From NCBI GenBank assembly GCA_002842095.1, contig PHCB01000008.1, positions 1 to 64,000 of the forward strand: DNA of 64,000 bases, given 5' to 3'. Each line of letters starts with the position of its first letter. Position 1 is the stretch's first letter. This document shows positions 36,731-45,933 of this stretch, piece after piece. Made by a program: the position numbers and the translations under genes. The notes under the pieces were generated by a model. The model saw only the letters and a list, made by a program, of their open reading frames with translations, ran no database searches and was not told the DNA's origin. The stretch comes from a candidate division BRC1 bacterium HGW-BRC1-1 (GTDB taxonomy: Bacteria; Sumerlaeota; Sumerlaeia; Sumerlaeales; Sumerlaeaceae).

Positions 36731-37177
36731 TCAGCCGAGGCGTTCCACCATCAATGTGAACGTTCCGGTGACTTCCGTGTGCAGGCGAACGTGTACCTTG
36801 TGGGCACCGAGAGTCTTGATCGGTTCGTCCACTTCGATCTGTTTCTTATCGACGATGTAGCCTTGCGCTTTCAGCGCGTCCGCAATTTCCGGAGTGGTTA
36901 CACTTCCAAAAAGTTTTTCACCATCTCCTGCCTTGGCTTTCACCGGAATGGTAAGAGCTTCCAGTTTCTTCGCCAGTTCCTTCGCTTCCGCCGCACGTTC
37001 TGCGGCCAGTTCCAATGCCTTTTTTTTCGAGCGTTCGTAGCGCTGGATGACGGCGGGAGTTGCCACATCGGCCAAACCTTTAGGTTTCAGAAAATTCCGA
37101 AAATACCCTTCACTGACCTTCACTATGTCGCCCTGAATCCCGACGCCCTTCACGCTATCGAAGAGGATGACTTCCAT
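36731..37177 (-). CDS. rplI: Large ribosomal subunit protein bL9
   Basis: 148 aa. The N-terminal RNA-binding domain MEVILFDSVKGVGIQGDIVKVS...GYFRNFLKPKGLA matches bL9. A long connecting helix (QRYERSKKKALELAAERAAEAKELAKKLEAL) and C-terminal domain (FGSVTTPEIADALKAQG, LGAHKVHVRLHTEV) follow. AAAGGAGA lies 8 nt before ATG 37177. In many bacteria rplI follows rpsF-ssb-rpsR; here that set is 12.7 kb away on the other strand. Confidence 0.96.
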   Translation of the reverse strand: MEVILFDSVKGVGIQGDIVKVSEGYFRNFLKPKGLADVATPAVIQRYERSKKKALELAAERAAEAKELAKKLEALTIPVKAKAGDGEKLFGSVTTPEIADALKAQGYIVDKKQIEVDEPIKTLGAHKVHVRLHTEVTGTFTLMVERLG

Positions 37178-37388
37178 GATTGTTTCTCCTTTGGCGGCCG
37201 TGTTGGGCCGCTCGATGTTTATCGGTCTCGCTGTTTTATCCGTGCCAGATGCGCTGCAACGGTTTGTGCTTGCGGTTAATCTCCATACGATTTGATTGAA
37301 CCTGCCATCGTTTGGATACATTTCTCAAGGAGCGTTTAGTGCGCTGACGTGCAGATTCTCCGTGCGTCTGCTCTTTCATCTTTTTCTC

Positions 37389-38429
37389 ATGCCCTCTCAC
37401 GTCATCAAACGCTTTGTCTCCATTCTCATACTTGTGATTCTCCTCTACACGGGATTTGTTGTCTGGAGCGATGTGAGCAAGAATGTGCAAACCCTGCGCG
37501 CCTTCCCCTGGATTCATATCCCCGTGATTCTGGTTGCGGTCCTCATCAATTTCTTTTTGAGAGAATTGAAGTGGGATTTCTTCCGTCGGGCGGCCGGCAT
37601 TAACGTCCCACGTTTCGGTTCTTTTCTAGTTTTCTTCAGCGGGTTCTCCATGGCCATCTCCCCGGCCCGCATTGGCGAGTTGATCAAACCCTTTATGTAC
37701 AAGGAATACTTCGGCCAGAAAATGCGGCGGTCGGTGCCATTGGTATTTTGCGAACGCCTGTCCGACCTTTTTGGCATGATAGTCCTCGGGGCCATCACGT
37801 TAGTTCCCTTCATGCGGGCAGTGACGCCCGAGGGGGAGATGGATGTATCGACGAAAGTCGTCTATCTCTTTTTCGCCTTCTCGATAATCGCTATGATACT
37901 GCTCATGGCCATTTTGAGGAACAAGAGGCTCGTCTATGGGGGGCTAAAGCTGTTTGCCCGGGGACAACGCGGCCGCAAAATCCTACCCAAGCTGCGCCAT
38001 CTTTATCGCAGTACCTATCCGTTGCTCACGGCCCGGAATCTGATCGTTACCACATTCATCGCCACCGTGTCCTGGTTCTTCGAATGCATTGCGCTATGGC
38101 TGATCCTGCATGGTGTGGGGGCCACGACCGTAACAATCGGGCAGGCTGGTTTCATCTTTTGCATGGCGACGATTTTTGGCGGCTTTTTGTTTTTCCTGCC
38201 CGGCGGTCTGGGCGGGTTCGAAGCCAGCATGATGGCGCTATTGACGCTTCTCGGCATCGAGAACTTTCAGGCTGTTCCGGCCGTTTTTATCACCCGTGCC
38301 TGTACACTTTTTTTCAGCGTGGGTTTGGGCTTCCTGTTCATTCTGGTCACGTCCATGCGGTATCGCAAAGCTCTCGCATGGGAAGAATTTGAGGCCGCGG
38401 AAAAGCAAAGCGCGGAGCCAGAAGATTAA
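37389..38429 (+). CDS. Lysylphosphatidylglycerol synthase/flippase-like membrane protein
   Basis: 346 aa, about eight membrane helices, UPF0104/AglD-MprF flippase-type domain. Conserved features: LRELKWDFFRR, ISPARIGELIKPFM, ERLSDLFGMIVLG, FFLPGGLGGFEASMMALL and ITRACTLFFSVGLGF. Proteins of this family are found beside glycosyltransferases and lipid-modifying enzymes and are thought to move or modify lipids. The start is uncertain: ATG 37389 has no clear ribosome site and a TTG at 37296 is also in frame. Confidence 0.85.
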   Translation: MPSHVIKRFVSILILVILLYTGFVVWSDVSKNVQTLRAFPWIHIPVILVAVLINFFLRELKWDFFRRAAGINVPRFGSFLVFFSGFSMAISPARIGELIKPFMYKEYFGQKMRRSVPLVFCERLSDLFGMIVLGAITLVPFMRAVTPEGEMDVSTKVVYLFFAFSIIAMILLMAILRNKRLVYGGLKLFARGQRGRKILPKLRHLYRSTYPLLTARNLIVTTFIATVSWFFECIALWLILHGVGATTVTIGQAGFIFCMATIFGGFLFFLPGGLGGFEASMMALLTLLGIENFQAVPAVFITRACTLFFSVGLGFLFILVTSMRYRKALAWEEFEAAEKQSAEPED

Positions 38430-38433
38430 TGGT

Positions 38434-38459
38434 TTGAGCGGCGGAGGTTTCCGCCTCAA
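38434..38459. terminator. Weak hairpin between convergent genes
   Basis: TTGAG and GCGG on the left pair with CCGC and CTCAA on the right in the 74-bp gap between the flippase-like and TPR lipoprotein genes. No good T-run is present on either strand, so its role as terminator is tentative. Confidence 0.35.
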
Positions 38460-38503
38460 GGGTTGAGAACTTTACGTCCCCAACCCTCGGGCGTGATTCA
38501 AAG

Positions 38504-39703
38504 TCAGTTTCCTGCAGTGGTGGCTGCGTCGCCGGCTTCCGTGGTTGTGGCGCTGGTTGGGGAATCCTTCGCCTCGATGACAGCCGCGGTCTTGGCCATC
38601 TCGGGCACCAACGGATCTTCATAGAACTTCATCGCCAGCGTTGAAGTGTCCGGTGGGAAAGCATTTTGCAGGTCGTTCTGGGCCTTGAGGGTTTCCAGAC
38701 GGGCGACTTCGCCATCCACCTTCATTTCGGGATACTTGGTGGCAATCTCGTGCATGAAGGCCAGAGCTTCGTCGTACTTCCCGGCCCGCAAAAGGACCGA
38801 CGCATACACCTGAGTGACCGGCATAACGAAGTCGTGCCCGACCTGCCCATCCCAGAGGTTCTGCATGATTTTCAGGGCACCGTCGATATTGTTAACCCGG
38901 GTGTAGAACATCGCCAGTTGCATGGCCATTTCGGTACGGCGGTTGGCGTCCAGCTCTTCAGTGGCGTTCTTCTCGTAAATATCGGTGGCTTCTTTGACCC
39001 ATTGGCGAAGGTTCGGATAATCCTCTTTTTGGGCGTAGAAATTCGCCAGCGTTCCGGCGATCTCTTGTTTTGTGGCCATGTCCGTGGTTTCTGCGTAATC
39101 TTTAAGGTAGAGGTCCAGCGTGGCGGTGGGATTCTGATCCATCGAATAGGTTGCAGCGATCATGCGCCGGTAAAGGCCCCGTTCGGCGGGCGATGTGGTG
39201 GTTTCCCGCAGGTTCGTAAGAATCTCGCGGGCTCCCGTGGTTTGCTCGGCAGCTGTCATCATGTCCGCGCGAGCCACGGTCAGATTGAGTGACGTGCCTT
39301 CATCGTTGGCATATTTGCTCTGATAGTTATCGATGGCTTTGAAGGCTTGCTCATATTGCTGCAACTGCTTCAACACGCTGAGATAATTGCGCAGGGTGTC
39401 GCGACCGATCTGTGTGCTTTGGGGTTCCTTCTCCAGAACCGTCTCCAGTTCCGACAGGGCTTCGTCAGGACGGCCCTCGGTCATGTATATCTGGGCGAGA
39501 AGCATGTGGGCTTTTACGGTTTCGGGGTGGTCGGGGAATTTTTTGATGATCTCCCGGGCTTCAAGCGTGGCTGCGAGGGTATCTCTCTGTTGCATCAGCA
39601 CGTCGGCCCGTTCGAGACGCTCCTCCGGGGTTTTGCCGCTGCATCCGGCCAGGGTAAACGTCAGGCCCACAAGGGCCGCTAAACAAATGTGTGTTATGCG
39701 CAT
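38504..39703 (-). CDS. TPR-repeat lipoprotein
   Basis: 399 aa. Lipoprotein signal MRITHICLAALVGLTFTLAGC with Cys21. Tetratricopeptide-type helices fill the body (for example PETVKAHMLLAQIYMTEGRPDEALSELETVL in two blocks, YEQAFKAIDNYQSKY, IDGALKIMQNLWDGQ, YDEALAFMHEIATKYPEM). The tail is Thr/Ala-rich. Likely a periplasm-facing scaffold. Specific partner unknown. Confidence 0.88.
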   Translation of the reverse strand: MRITHICLAALVGLTFTLAGCSGKTPEERLERADVLMQQRDTLAATLEAREIIKKFPDHPETVKAHMLLAQIYMTEGRPDEALSELETVLEKEPQSTQIGRDTLRNYLSVLKQLQQYEQAFKAIDNYQSKYANDEGTSLNLTVARADMMTAAEQTTGAREILTNLRETTTSPAERGLYRRMIAATYSMDQNPTATLDLYLKDYAETTDMATKQEIAGTLANFYAQKEDYPNLRQWVKEATDIYEKNATEELDANRRTEMAMQLAMFYTRVNNIDGALKIMQNLWDGQVGHDFVMPVTQVYASVLLRAGKYDEALAFMHEIATKYPEMKVDGEVARLETLKAQNDLQNAFPPDTSTLAMKFYEDPLVPEMAKTAAVIEAKDSPTSATTTEAGDAATTAGN

Positions 39704-39784
39704 GATGCAAAGCTCTTCCCGGTTGTTAGTTAGATTTTTAGTTCATCGTGGAACAAATCAACATACCGGAGCCCGACAAAACTA

Positions 39785-41527
39785 ATGCAACATAGATCAA
39801 TTTGGGGTCGAGTCGGCGAGAAGTGGGAACGTTTTTCAGACCGCTTCAATCTTGGTTACAGTCGTGGCCCCGCGCTTCTACGTCGCATGGGAATCACGGG
39901 GTGCGACGTGGACCCCGACCGTCGCGGGTTCATCGTGGTGCAGATTGATGGGTTGTCCTACGGCCACTTACTGAACGCCATGAAGAAACACCGGCTCCCC
40001 TTTTTGTCGAAAATGGTGCGAACGGGTAAACTGAAGGTGCATCAGTATCAGTCGGAAATCCCCACCTCCACCCCTGCGTTTCAGGCGGGGTGTTTCTATG
40101 GGGACAATTCAAACATTCCGGGTTTTCAGTTCTACGACCGTAAGCTCCGCCGAAACTTCCGCATGGGACAGACAGAGTTCGCTTACTTGGTGGAAAAAGA
40201 GCGGGCCAACCCGGGCGTGTTGCGCGATGGCAGCGTGTTCAGTTGCATCTTCACGGGCGATGCCGAGGCACAGCTTTTTATCTTTTCCACCATGCTGGCT
40301 CCGCGCCGGTGGAAATTTGTCTTTCGTGTGTGGGATATTGTCCTGCTCTCCATCATGAACATCAGCATCTTTTTCCGGATGTTCTTTCTGGGCATTGTCG
40401 AGTTGGCGCTCGCGCTTTATGACATGGTGCGTTGGCGCATTAAGCGGGGAAAATCCAAGCGCGAGTTGGAGTTTCTGGGGGCACGGTTGGCGCTCACCGT
40501 TATCGGCCGCGAGACCATCACTCTGGGTTCTATCATCGATGCCTTCCGTGGCGTGCCTTCCATATACCTGAACTATCTGGGCTATGACGAGCATTCGCAC
40601 CTGCGCGGTCCTTCCAGTAAGGTTGCCCTGTGGACTTTGCTTGGGATCGACCGCAGCATTGCCCGCATTTACAAAGCCGCCCGTAGTTCCGAGCGGGAGT
40701 ACGATTTTTTCATATTGTCCGATCATGGGCAGGTGCCCACCACACCTTTTGAGAACAACGCCGGCATGTCGATCGGTGACTACCTTAAGCAACGCCTTGA
40801 GGGCGTGAACGTTGCCACCAACGATGACAAGGACGAACGGGCGGATCAACTGGACCGATTGACCAAAGGCATGGACCGTATGGCGGGACCCATGCCACGC
40901 CCGTTTCGGCGACCCTTGCGGGCCTATGCCAAGTTTCTGAAACGCCGGGTCAGGCCGCCTGAGGAAGCCGCGCCCGTTACTTCTCCGGGCGATGTGCTGG
41001 TGACTTCCACGGGGCCGATCGCTTATGTTTACTGGACGAAATACGACGACCCGCTAACGGCCGAAGCAATCGATGGACTGCATTCACACCTGCTCGATGA
41101 TCTCGCCCACAACGAAAATATTGGTTTCATTTCCATGCGCACCGAATCGGGGGGAGTTCTTATCCATTCCCACGAGGGACAGGCTTTGCTGGAGGACGAC
41201 AAGATCGAGGTCTCCGGGAAACTGCCCTTTGATGGTTCACTTTTCCGGGCTCATGTATTGCGGGGCGTGCAACGCGTAACACTCATGCCGAGGGCGGGTG
41301 ATATTTGCATCTGGGGCAGTTACGCGCGCAAGGGTCACATCACTTATTCCTACGAACAAGGGGCCCACAGCGGGTGCAGCGAGGACGAGATCAGCGCCTT
41401 CGTCATGGCCCCACCGAGCGTGGATTTCGACTTTTCCAACATCCATCGGCATGATCAGTTCTATGAGCTGCTTTCGCGATATGTTCCGCAGATTGAACCG
41501 GTGGAAGTCGGGGAGAAAACCGCGTAA
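39785..41527 (+). CDS. Alkaline-phosphatase-fold phosphodiesterase with membrane insert
   Basis: 580 aa, type I phosphodiesterase/nucleotide pyrophosphatase family. Metal and nucleophile residues: D55 (VVQIDGLS), the PTSTPAF nucleophile loop (93-99), D268 with H270/H272 (GYDEHSH) and D313-H314 (LSDHGQ). Between nucleophile and second metal site a hydrophobic insert (about 179-215) could form two membrane helices, an unusual place for an anchor. No signal peptide is seen, so the catalytic lobes may face the cytoplasm. Probable role in phospholipid or nucleotide headgroup hydrolysis. Confidence 0.82.
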   Translation: MQHRSIWGRVGEKWERFSDRFNLGYSRGPALLRRMGITGCDVDPDRRGFIVVQIDGLSYGHLLNAMKKHRLPFLSKMVRTGKLKVHQYQSEIPTSTPAFQAGCFYGDNSNIPGFQFYDRKLRRNFRMGQTEFAYLVEKERANPGVLRDGSVFSCIFTGDAEAQLFIFSTMLAPRRWKFVFRVWDIVLLSIMNISIFFRMFFLGIVELALALYDMVRWRIKRGKSKRELEFLGARLALTVIGRETITLGSIIDAFRGVPSIYLNYLGYDEHSHLRGPSSKVALWTLLGIDRSIARIYKAARSSEREYDFFILSDHGQVPTTPFENNAGMSIGDYLKQRLEGVNVATNDDKDERADQLDRLTKGMDRMAGPMPRPFRRPLRAYAKFLKRRVRPPEEAAPVTSPGDVLVTSTGPIAYVYWTKYDDPLTAEAIDGLHSHLLDDLAHNENIGFISMRTESGGVLIHSHEGQALLEDDKIEVSGKLPFDGSLFRAHVLRGVQRVTLMPRAGDICIWGSYARKGHITYSYEQGAHSGCSEDEISAFVMAPPSVDFDFSNIHRHDQFYELLSRYVPQIEPVEVGEKTA

Positions 41528-41534
41528 ACAAAAA

Positions 41535-41567
41535 ATCGCCGGATCGACTTGGTGTCGATCCGGCGAT
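41535..41567 (-). terminator. Rho-independent terminator for the RNase E/G gene
   Basis: Perfect 14-bp stem ATCGCCGGATCGAC / GTCGATCCGGCGAT with loop TTGGT. Read on the minus strand it is followed by a T-run (TTTTTGTTT), so it terminates the minus-strand rng transcript. It can also block read-through from the plus-strand phosphodiesterase gene. Confidence 0.9.
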
Positions 41568-41609
41568 CTGTGGAGTATTGTTTTCTGGGTCAGTCGACGC
41601 CTGCGAGGA

Positions 41610-44600
41610 TCATGACTCGTCGCTGGAAATCACGGTCATGGGAACCTTCTCACCATTGCGGGCCATGCGTTCGATGGCGTAATTCTCCACGTGGAAAACG
41701 TCGCTCATGCTGATACGAATGTCGATATTGTGGCGCTTTTTAAACGCTTCGATATCTTCCCGGCAATTCTGATCGAGATATGCGCGGATGCGTGGATTGC
41801 AGATGATGTTCAGCGAGGGTGCGGGGGAGTTCTCTTCGACGATCTGCACGATGTCGTTTTTAATGTGGAGCCAGATCTGTTGCTCGTTCAGCACAGCACC
41901 AGACCCCTGACAGTATGGGCAGTCCATGAAGATGGTCTTGCGCAGACTTCGCCGTACGCGCTTGCGCGTCATTTCCACGAGGCCGAATTCGCTGATGGCA
42001 GAGACGCTCGTTTTCGAACGATCTTTCTTCAGGAACGAGCGGAACTCGTTAAGGAGCTGTTCCTTGTTGCGGTAATCGCGCATGTCGATGAAGTCGACCA
42101 CGATGAGCCCGCCAATGTCGCGCAGTCGCAACTCGCGCGCAATGGCGCGGGCTGCTTCCATGTTGGTTTTCAGGATCATCTTCTCTTGATCATCTTTACC
42201 GATGAACTTGCCCGTATTGACGTCAATGGCGGTAAGTGCCTCGGCTTCGTCGATGATGAGGTAGCCACCGCTTTTCAGCCAAACCTTGCGGCGGGCGGCC
42301 TTCTGGATTTGCTTCTCCACCTGATACCGGCTGAAAATGTTCTCGGAGTCCTTGTAGACCTGAACCTTGTCGACCAGTGAGGGGATAAGCGTGCTCAACA
42401 CGTTGCGCAGCTTCTCGGCCTCGACGTCCGAGTCGATGATGATTTCGCTGATGGAGTCGTCGAACACGTCGCGGGCCAGACGCTTGAGAATGTTGCTGTC
42501 GTCGTAAACGCATTCCGCAGCCTTGGCTGTCTCGTTGCGTTGAGTAACGTCTTTCCATTCTCCGGTCAGGAACTGCACATCGCTGCGGATTTCTTCCTCC
42601 GAACGATCAACCCCGGCCGTGCGTACGATGAAGCCTGCCGACTCGGTGTCCATCTCGCCGTGAATCTCACGCAGGATGGACTTGAGACGTTTGCGCTCGC
42701 CGATGTCTTCGACCTTGCGTGAAACACCACCGGAGGAATCACCGGAATAGGGCAGGAAGACGAGGTATCGTCCGGGCATGGATATGTGGGACGAGATGCG
42801 CGCGCCCTTCAGGCCGATTTCTTCCTTGATGACCTGCACCATGATTTCATCGCCCTTACGCATGGCGGAAGTCACCGGAGGCAGATTACGTCGTGCCTCG
42901 AAGCGGCTTGAGCGGCCGTGGCTGCTGCGATCACGACTTCTGTCCTGGCTACGTTCCTGAGGGCGCCCCTGACTGCGTTCCGGGGTGCGTTCCTGTGTGC
43001 GTTCCGGAGTGTGTTCCTGTCCGCGATCCGTTCCACGATCAGTTCCACGGTCGGAGCCGCCACGGTCGGATCCACGCCGCGCTTCACGTTCCAGCCGACG
43101 CTTCTCTCGTTCCTGCTTCCAGCGTTCCCGGCGATTGACGCGAGCTTCACCAGCGGGGCGTTGCTGACCAGAGGTCGGCGCAGCATCAGATGCTGTTCCG
43201 TCCTCGCCTGCGGGCGGGGGGAGAAGCCCGGCCGGGGACCAGGATTCTAACTGGGCCTGGGCGGAGTCGATACCCTGAGAGGGTGAAACTGTTTGCTGAC
43301 TTTCCGCCGAGGACGATTCCCGTGTAGCGGATGGAACTCCGGATTCAGATGCTTGATCGGAGGACACGCGACTGTCAGAGGCAGGACGATCTGACTTATC
43401 AGATTGCTTCCTGCCGCCACGTCCTCCGCGTCCCCTTCCACCTCGGGCACGTTTGCGCCGTTCTTCACCTGGCGCGTCCGAGGGGTCGGATGGGGGATGC
43501 GGCTCACTCGCTTGCGGGGTGTCGACCGCAGACGACTCACCTTTCGGCGCTTTTGATGCCGCGGCAGGGCGACCACGTTTCCGGGTTGCAGGCTTGGCCG
43601 GCTCTTGCTCGGATGCCGTTGCCGGGATTTCCCGAGGCTTCTCCACCGCTGCTTCTTTTATGGGCGCTGTGGCGTCGGTATCTTTGGTGGCAGATTTTTT
43701 GGGAGCGCGCGCTACACGGGGCTTTTTCTCTGCGGCTTTTGGAGACGCAGTTGTCGCTTCAAGGGGCGGAAGAAAGGTCGATTGAGTTGGTTTGGCCTCG
43801 ACCACTTCAGCAGTTTTTTTGGCCCTGGCCGCCGGTGTCCGTTTCTTCTTTACCGGCTCTTCAACCACTGCGGGCGGAGAGGTGGGCTCGGAGACGGTTT
43901 TCGGTTTAGGCGTACGACCCTTGGGCTTGGCAGCCACAGGATCACTGGTAACAGGCTTCGCTTTTGAGGCGGCTGTTTTGGTTTCCTTTTCTGCGGCCGT
44001 TTTGCGCTTTGGTTTTTCTTTACCCTCGGGTTCCGGGAATTCAATCCACACAGGCGCTGATGATTTTGTCTCTTCGGTAGTGGCCTTGCGCGTGGCTTTC
44101 TTGCGCGGGGCTGGGGTCTTCTTTTCGGTCACATCTTGCTCGGCTGGAATTTGTTTAAGTTCTTCGTCAGTAACTTTTCGACGTGCGGCGTAATTCTGCG
44201 GACCCCGACGCTTCATGGTGCGGGGCGATTTCTTACGACGATTGTGACGTGGTGCACCGCTGCGATTACCCTGGGGCTTCTGGGCCTGCGGATATTTCTC
44301 GTTACCTGGTGCCGGTCCGTCATGATCTTCGTCGTGATCATCAACGTTTTGAGTAACCGGACGTGAGCGCATTTTGCCGAAGAAGCGTGTCTGATCATCA
44401 TTTGCATCATCGTCCATGGGTGCTTGGCGCTGACGTTGGGGGCGGACCGGACCGAAAAAATCTTCCTGGGAATCGCGTCGATCATTAGCTCTGGGCAGGG
44501 CCTCCTGTCCGGGGGAAACCGGTGGGGTCCATGCGCCTTTCACACGACGTTGTTTGCGGTCGCGACGTGCAATGGGTTGCTGGGCGTAGGGCGAATATAC

Positions 44601-45497
44601 GTCAAAGGGATTCGATCCGGCTCGGGTTCCAGGAGTCGATCCAGGCACGCCCCGGGTTGGCTCGGGCATCCACTGCTGGTTGGCATCGGTGCGCTGAGAT
44701 TGTTGATTCCCGCGGTTGTCACGATCGCGGCCCTTACCGCGCTTTTTCTTGTCGCGCCGCCCATCGTTGCGGTTCTGGCGATCAAAATTGTTTGGCCGGA
44801 TACGAGGCGAGGATTCGCCGTTTTCATATACGGGCTGTTGTTGAGATTCCGCGGCAGGGGCCGAGGCAACTTCCTCGAATGGGGCAGCGTCATCATCTGC
44901 AAATGGGGCAGCTGCATCGTCGCCCTCATTCTCAGAATCCTTATGCCGACGCTTCCCACCTCGCCGACCGCGCCTGCGCTTGCGGCGATGCTCTGCATCT
45001 TCATCGCTCTCGTCGTCGTCGTCCGAGGCTTCTGTCGGTTGAACGACACGTTCGATGGGAGAAGGAACGTCACTGGTTTCATCATCCGATAACTCGGCCA
45101 CGGTCTCGAGCTCCTCGGGCGAGGGCTGATATTCCGAGTCGGCCAGAGCAGAGATGTCGGCTGCAATTTCCTGACCGGTTTCGGCGTCTAATGCTCCATC
45201 CACCAGCGATGTCTGATCCTCGGTGGCGGCAGGAGTCACGCCGTGGAGACGGTTGTAGTGCTCTGTCAGGATATCCGGGCGGATGTCGTCGAAGTGCAGA
45301 AACGCATTTCGTTCCAGCCCGATATTAACAAAGGCGGCCTTCAGACCGGGGATCACTCCCTCGATGCGGCCCTTGTAGATGTTGTTCAAAATCGTTTTGT
45401 TGTCGAGCGACTCGATGTAAAGTTCGGTCAGCAGTTCATCTTCGAGGATGGCGACACGAATTTCGCGATTCTCGCAGTTAATAAGAATTTTCTTCAT
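41610..45497 (-). CDS. rng: RNase E/G family endoribonuclease with giant insert in the S1 domain
   Basis: 1295 aa. Residues 1-86 are the start of RNase E/G (MKKILINCENREIRVAILED, YKGRIEGVIPGLKAAFVNIG, FLHFDD). The S1 domain then breaks off and resumes near 880 (RKGDEIMVQVIKEE, KGARISSHISMPGRYLVFLP). The catalytic DNase-I-like region is complete: AIDVNTGKF (D1092), GLIVVDFIDM (D1135). The zinc-link CPYC (C1193, C1196) and small domain follow. The 790-residue insert (42861-45242) is disordered: acidic, then Arg/Lys/Gly, Ala/Pro/Lys and finally RG/ER/DR-repeat blocks. In E. coli RNase E the disordered scaffold is C-terminal; here it is inside S1. Terminator at 41535. Confidence 0.93.
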   Translation of the reverse strand: MKKILINCENREIRVAILEDELLTELYIESLDNKTILNNIYKGRIEGVIPGLKAAFVNIGLERNAFLHFDDIRPDILTEHYNRLHGVTPAATEDQTSLVDGALDAETGQEIAADISALADSEYQPSPEELETVAELSDDETSDVPSPIERVVQPTEASDDDDESDEDAEHRRKRRRGRRGGKRRHKDSENEGDDAAAPFADDDAAPFEEVASAPAAESQQQPVYENGESSPRIRPNNFDRQNRNDGRRDKKKRGKGRDRDNRGNQQSQRTDANQQWMPEPTRGVPGSTPGTRAGSNPFDVYSPYAQQPIARRDRKQRRVKGAWTPPVSPGQEALPRANDRRDSQEDFFGPVRPQRQRQAPMDDDANDDQTRFFGKMRSRPVTQNVDDHDEDHDGPAPGNEKYPQAQKPQGNRSGAPRHNRRKKSPRTMKRRGPQNYAARRKVTDEELKQIPAEQDVTEKKTPAPRKKATRKATTEETKSSAPVWIEFPEPEGKEKPKRKTAAEKETKTAASKAKPVTSDPVAAKPKGRTPKPKTVSEPTSPPAVVEEPVKKKRTPAARAKKTAEVVEAKPTQSTFLPPLEATTASPKAAEKKPRVARAPKKSATKDTDATAPIKEAAVEKPREIPATASEQEPAKPATRKRGRPAAASKAPKGESSAVDTPQASEPHPPSDPSDAPGEERRKRARGGRGRGGRGGRKQSDKSDRPASDSRVSSDQASESGVPSATRESSSAESQQTVSPSQGIDSAQAQLESWSPAGLLPPPAGEDGTASDAAPTSGQQRPAGEARVNRRERWKQEREKRRLEREARRGSDRGGSDRGTDRGTDRGQEHTPERTQERTPERSQGRPQERSQDRSRDRSSHGRSSRFEARRNLPPVTSAMRKGDEIMVQVIKEEIGLKGARISSHISMPGRYLVFLPYSGDSSGGVSRKVEDIGERKRLKSILREIHGEMDTESAGFIVRTAGVDRSEEEIRSDVQFLTGEWKDVTQRNETAKAAECVYDDSNILKRLARDVFDDSISEIIIDSDVEAEKLRNVLSTLIPSLVDKVQVYKDSENIFSRYQVEKQIQKAARRKVWLKSGGYLIIDEAEALTAIDVNTGKFIGKDDQEKMILKTNMEAARAIARELRLRDIGGLIVVDFIDMRDYRNKEQLLNEFRSFLKKDRSKTSVSAISEFGLVEMTRKRVRRSLRKTIFMDCPYCQGSGAVLNEQQIWLHIKNDIVQIVEENSPAPSLNIICNPRIRAYLDQNCREDIEAFKKRHNIDIRISMSDVFHVENYAIERMARNGEKVPMTVISSDES
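42930..43090. repeat. Short tandem repeats inside the RNase E/G insert
   Basis: The DNA encodes imperfectly repeated four-residue units (SDRG, TDRG, then PERS/QERT/PERT/QDRS types) in the minus-strand reading. The 12-bp periodicity, with units such as GTGCGTTCCTGT on the plus strand, indicates growth by slippage. Confidence 0.7.
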
Positions 45498-45933
45498 TGG
45501 AAACCGGGTAAAACCCCCGCGTCAGTATGGAGTAACTTGGCCAGTTGCGCCCTCGCTCTGCACAGTTTTAAGATTCCTGTATCCTGCGCGGCGGTCGCAC
45601 ACCCTTTCCGTTTCGGCCATTGGGTTATCTCTTGTTATAAAGACACCTGTACCCAGCGGAACATTCGTTCAAGTCACGGCTCGCATGGCCCATGACGCAA
45701 CAAAGCCCGGATTGCCGGTGGTTATTAAGCCACCTCAACCCTCTCGTTGCTTCGCGCCTCCGGTACTAAAACTGCCGTGCAAACAGGGCGCGTTGCAATT
45801 TCGTTGGTCACCATAAACCCTCATGCCCCGAATCGTGTCAATCAAGAACTGTGCTTGCGAACCACCCATATTTAGGGGGTCAATGGGCGGCGTTCTCATT
45901 GAATTCAGTCGTCAGGTTCAGACCATTCATCTC
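45498..45933. other. Divergent intergenic region rng / GT4 gene
   Basis: About 435 bp between the start of the RNase E/G gene and the chosen start of the glycosyltransferase. The plus-strand frame is open from 45823, but that part has no family likeness. No RNA element is recognised. RNase E 5' regions are often self-regulatory, which cannot be judged here. Confidence 0.5.

Noticed and set aside
43331-45328. Several plus-strand frames of 100-270 codons
   Set aside because: All lie antisense to the low-complexity insert of the RNase E/G gene.
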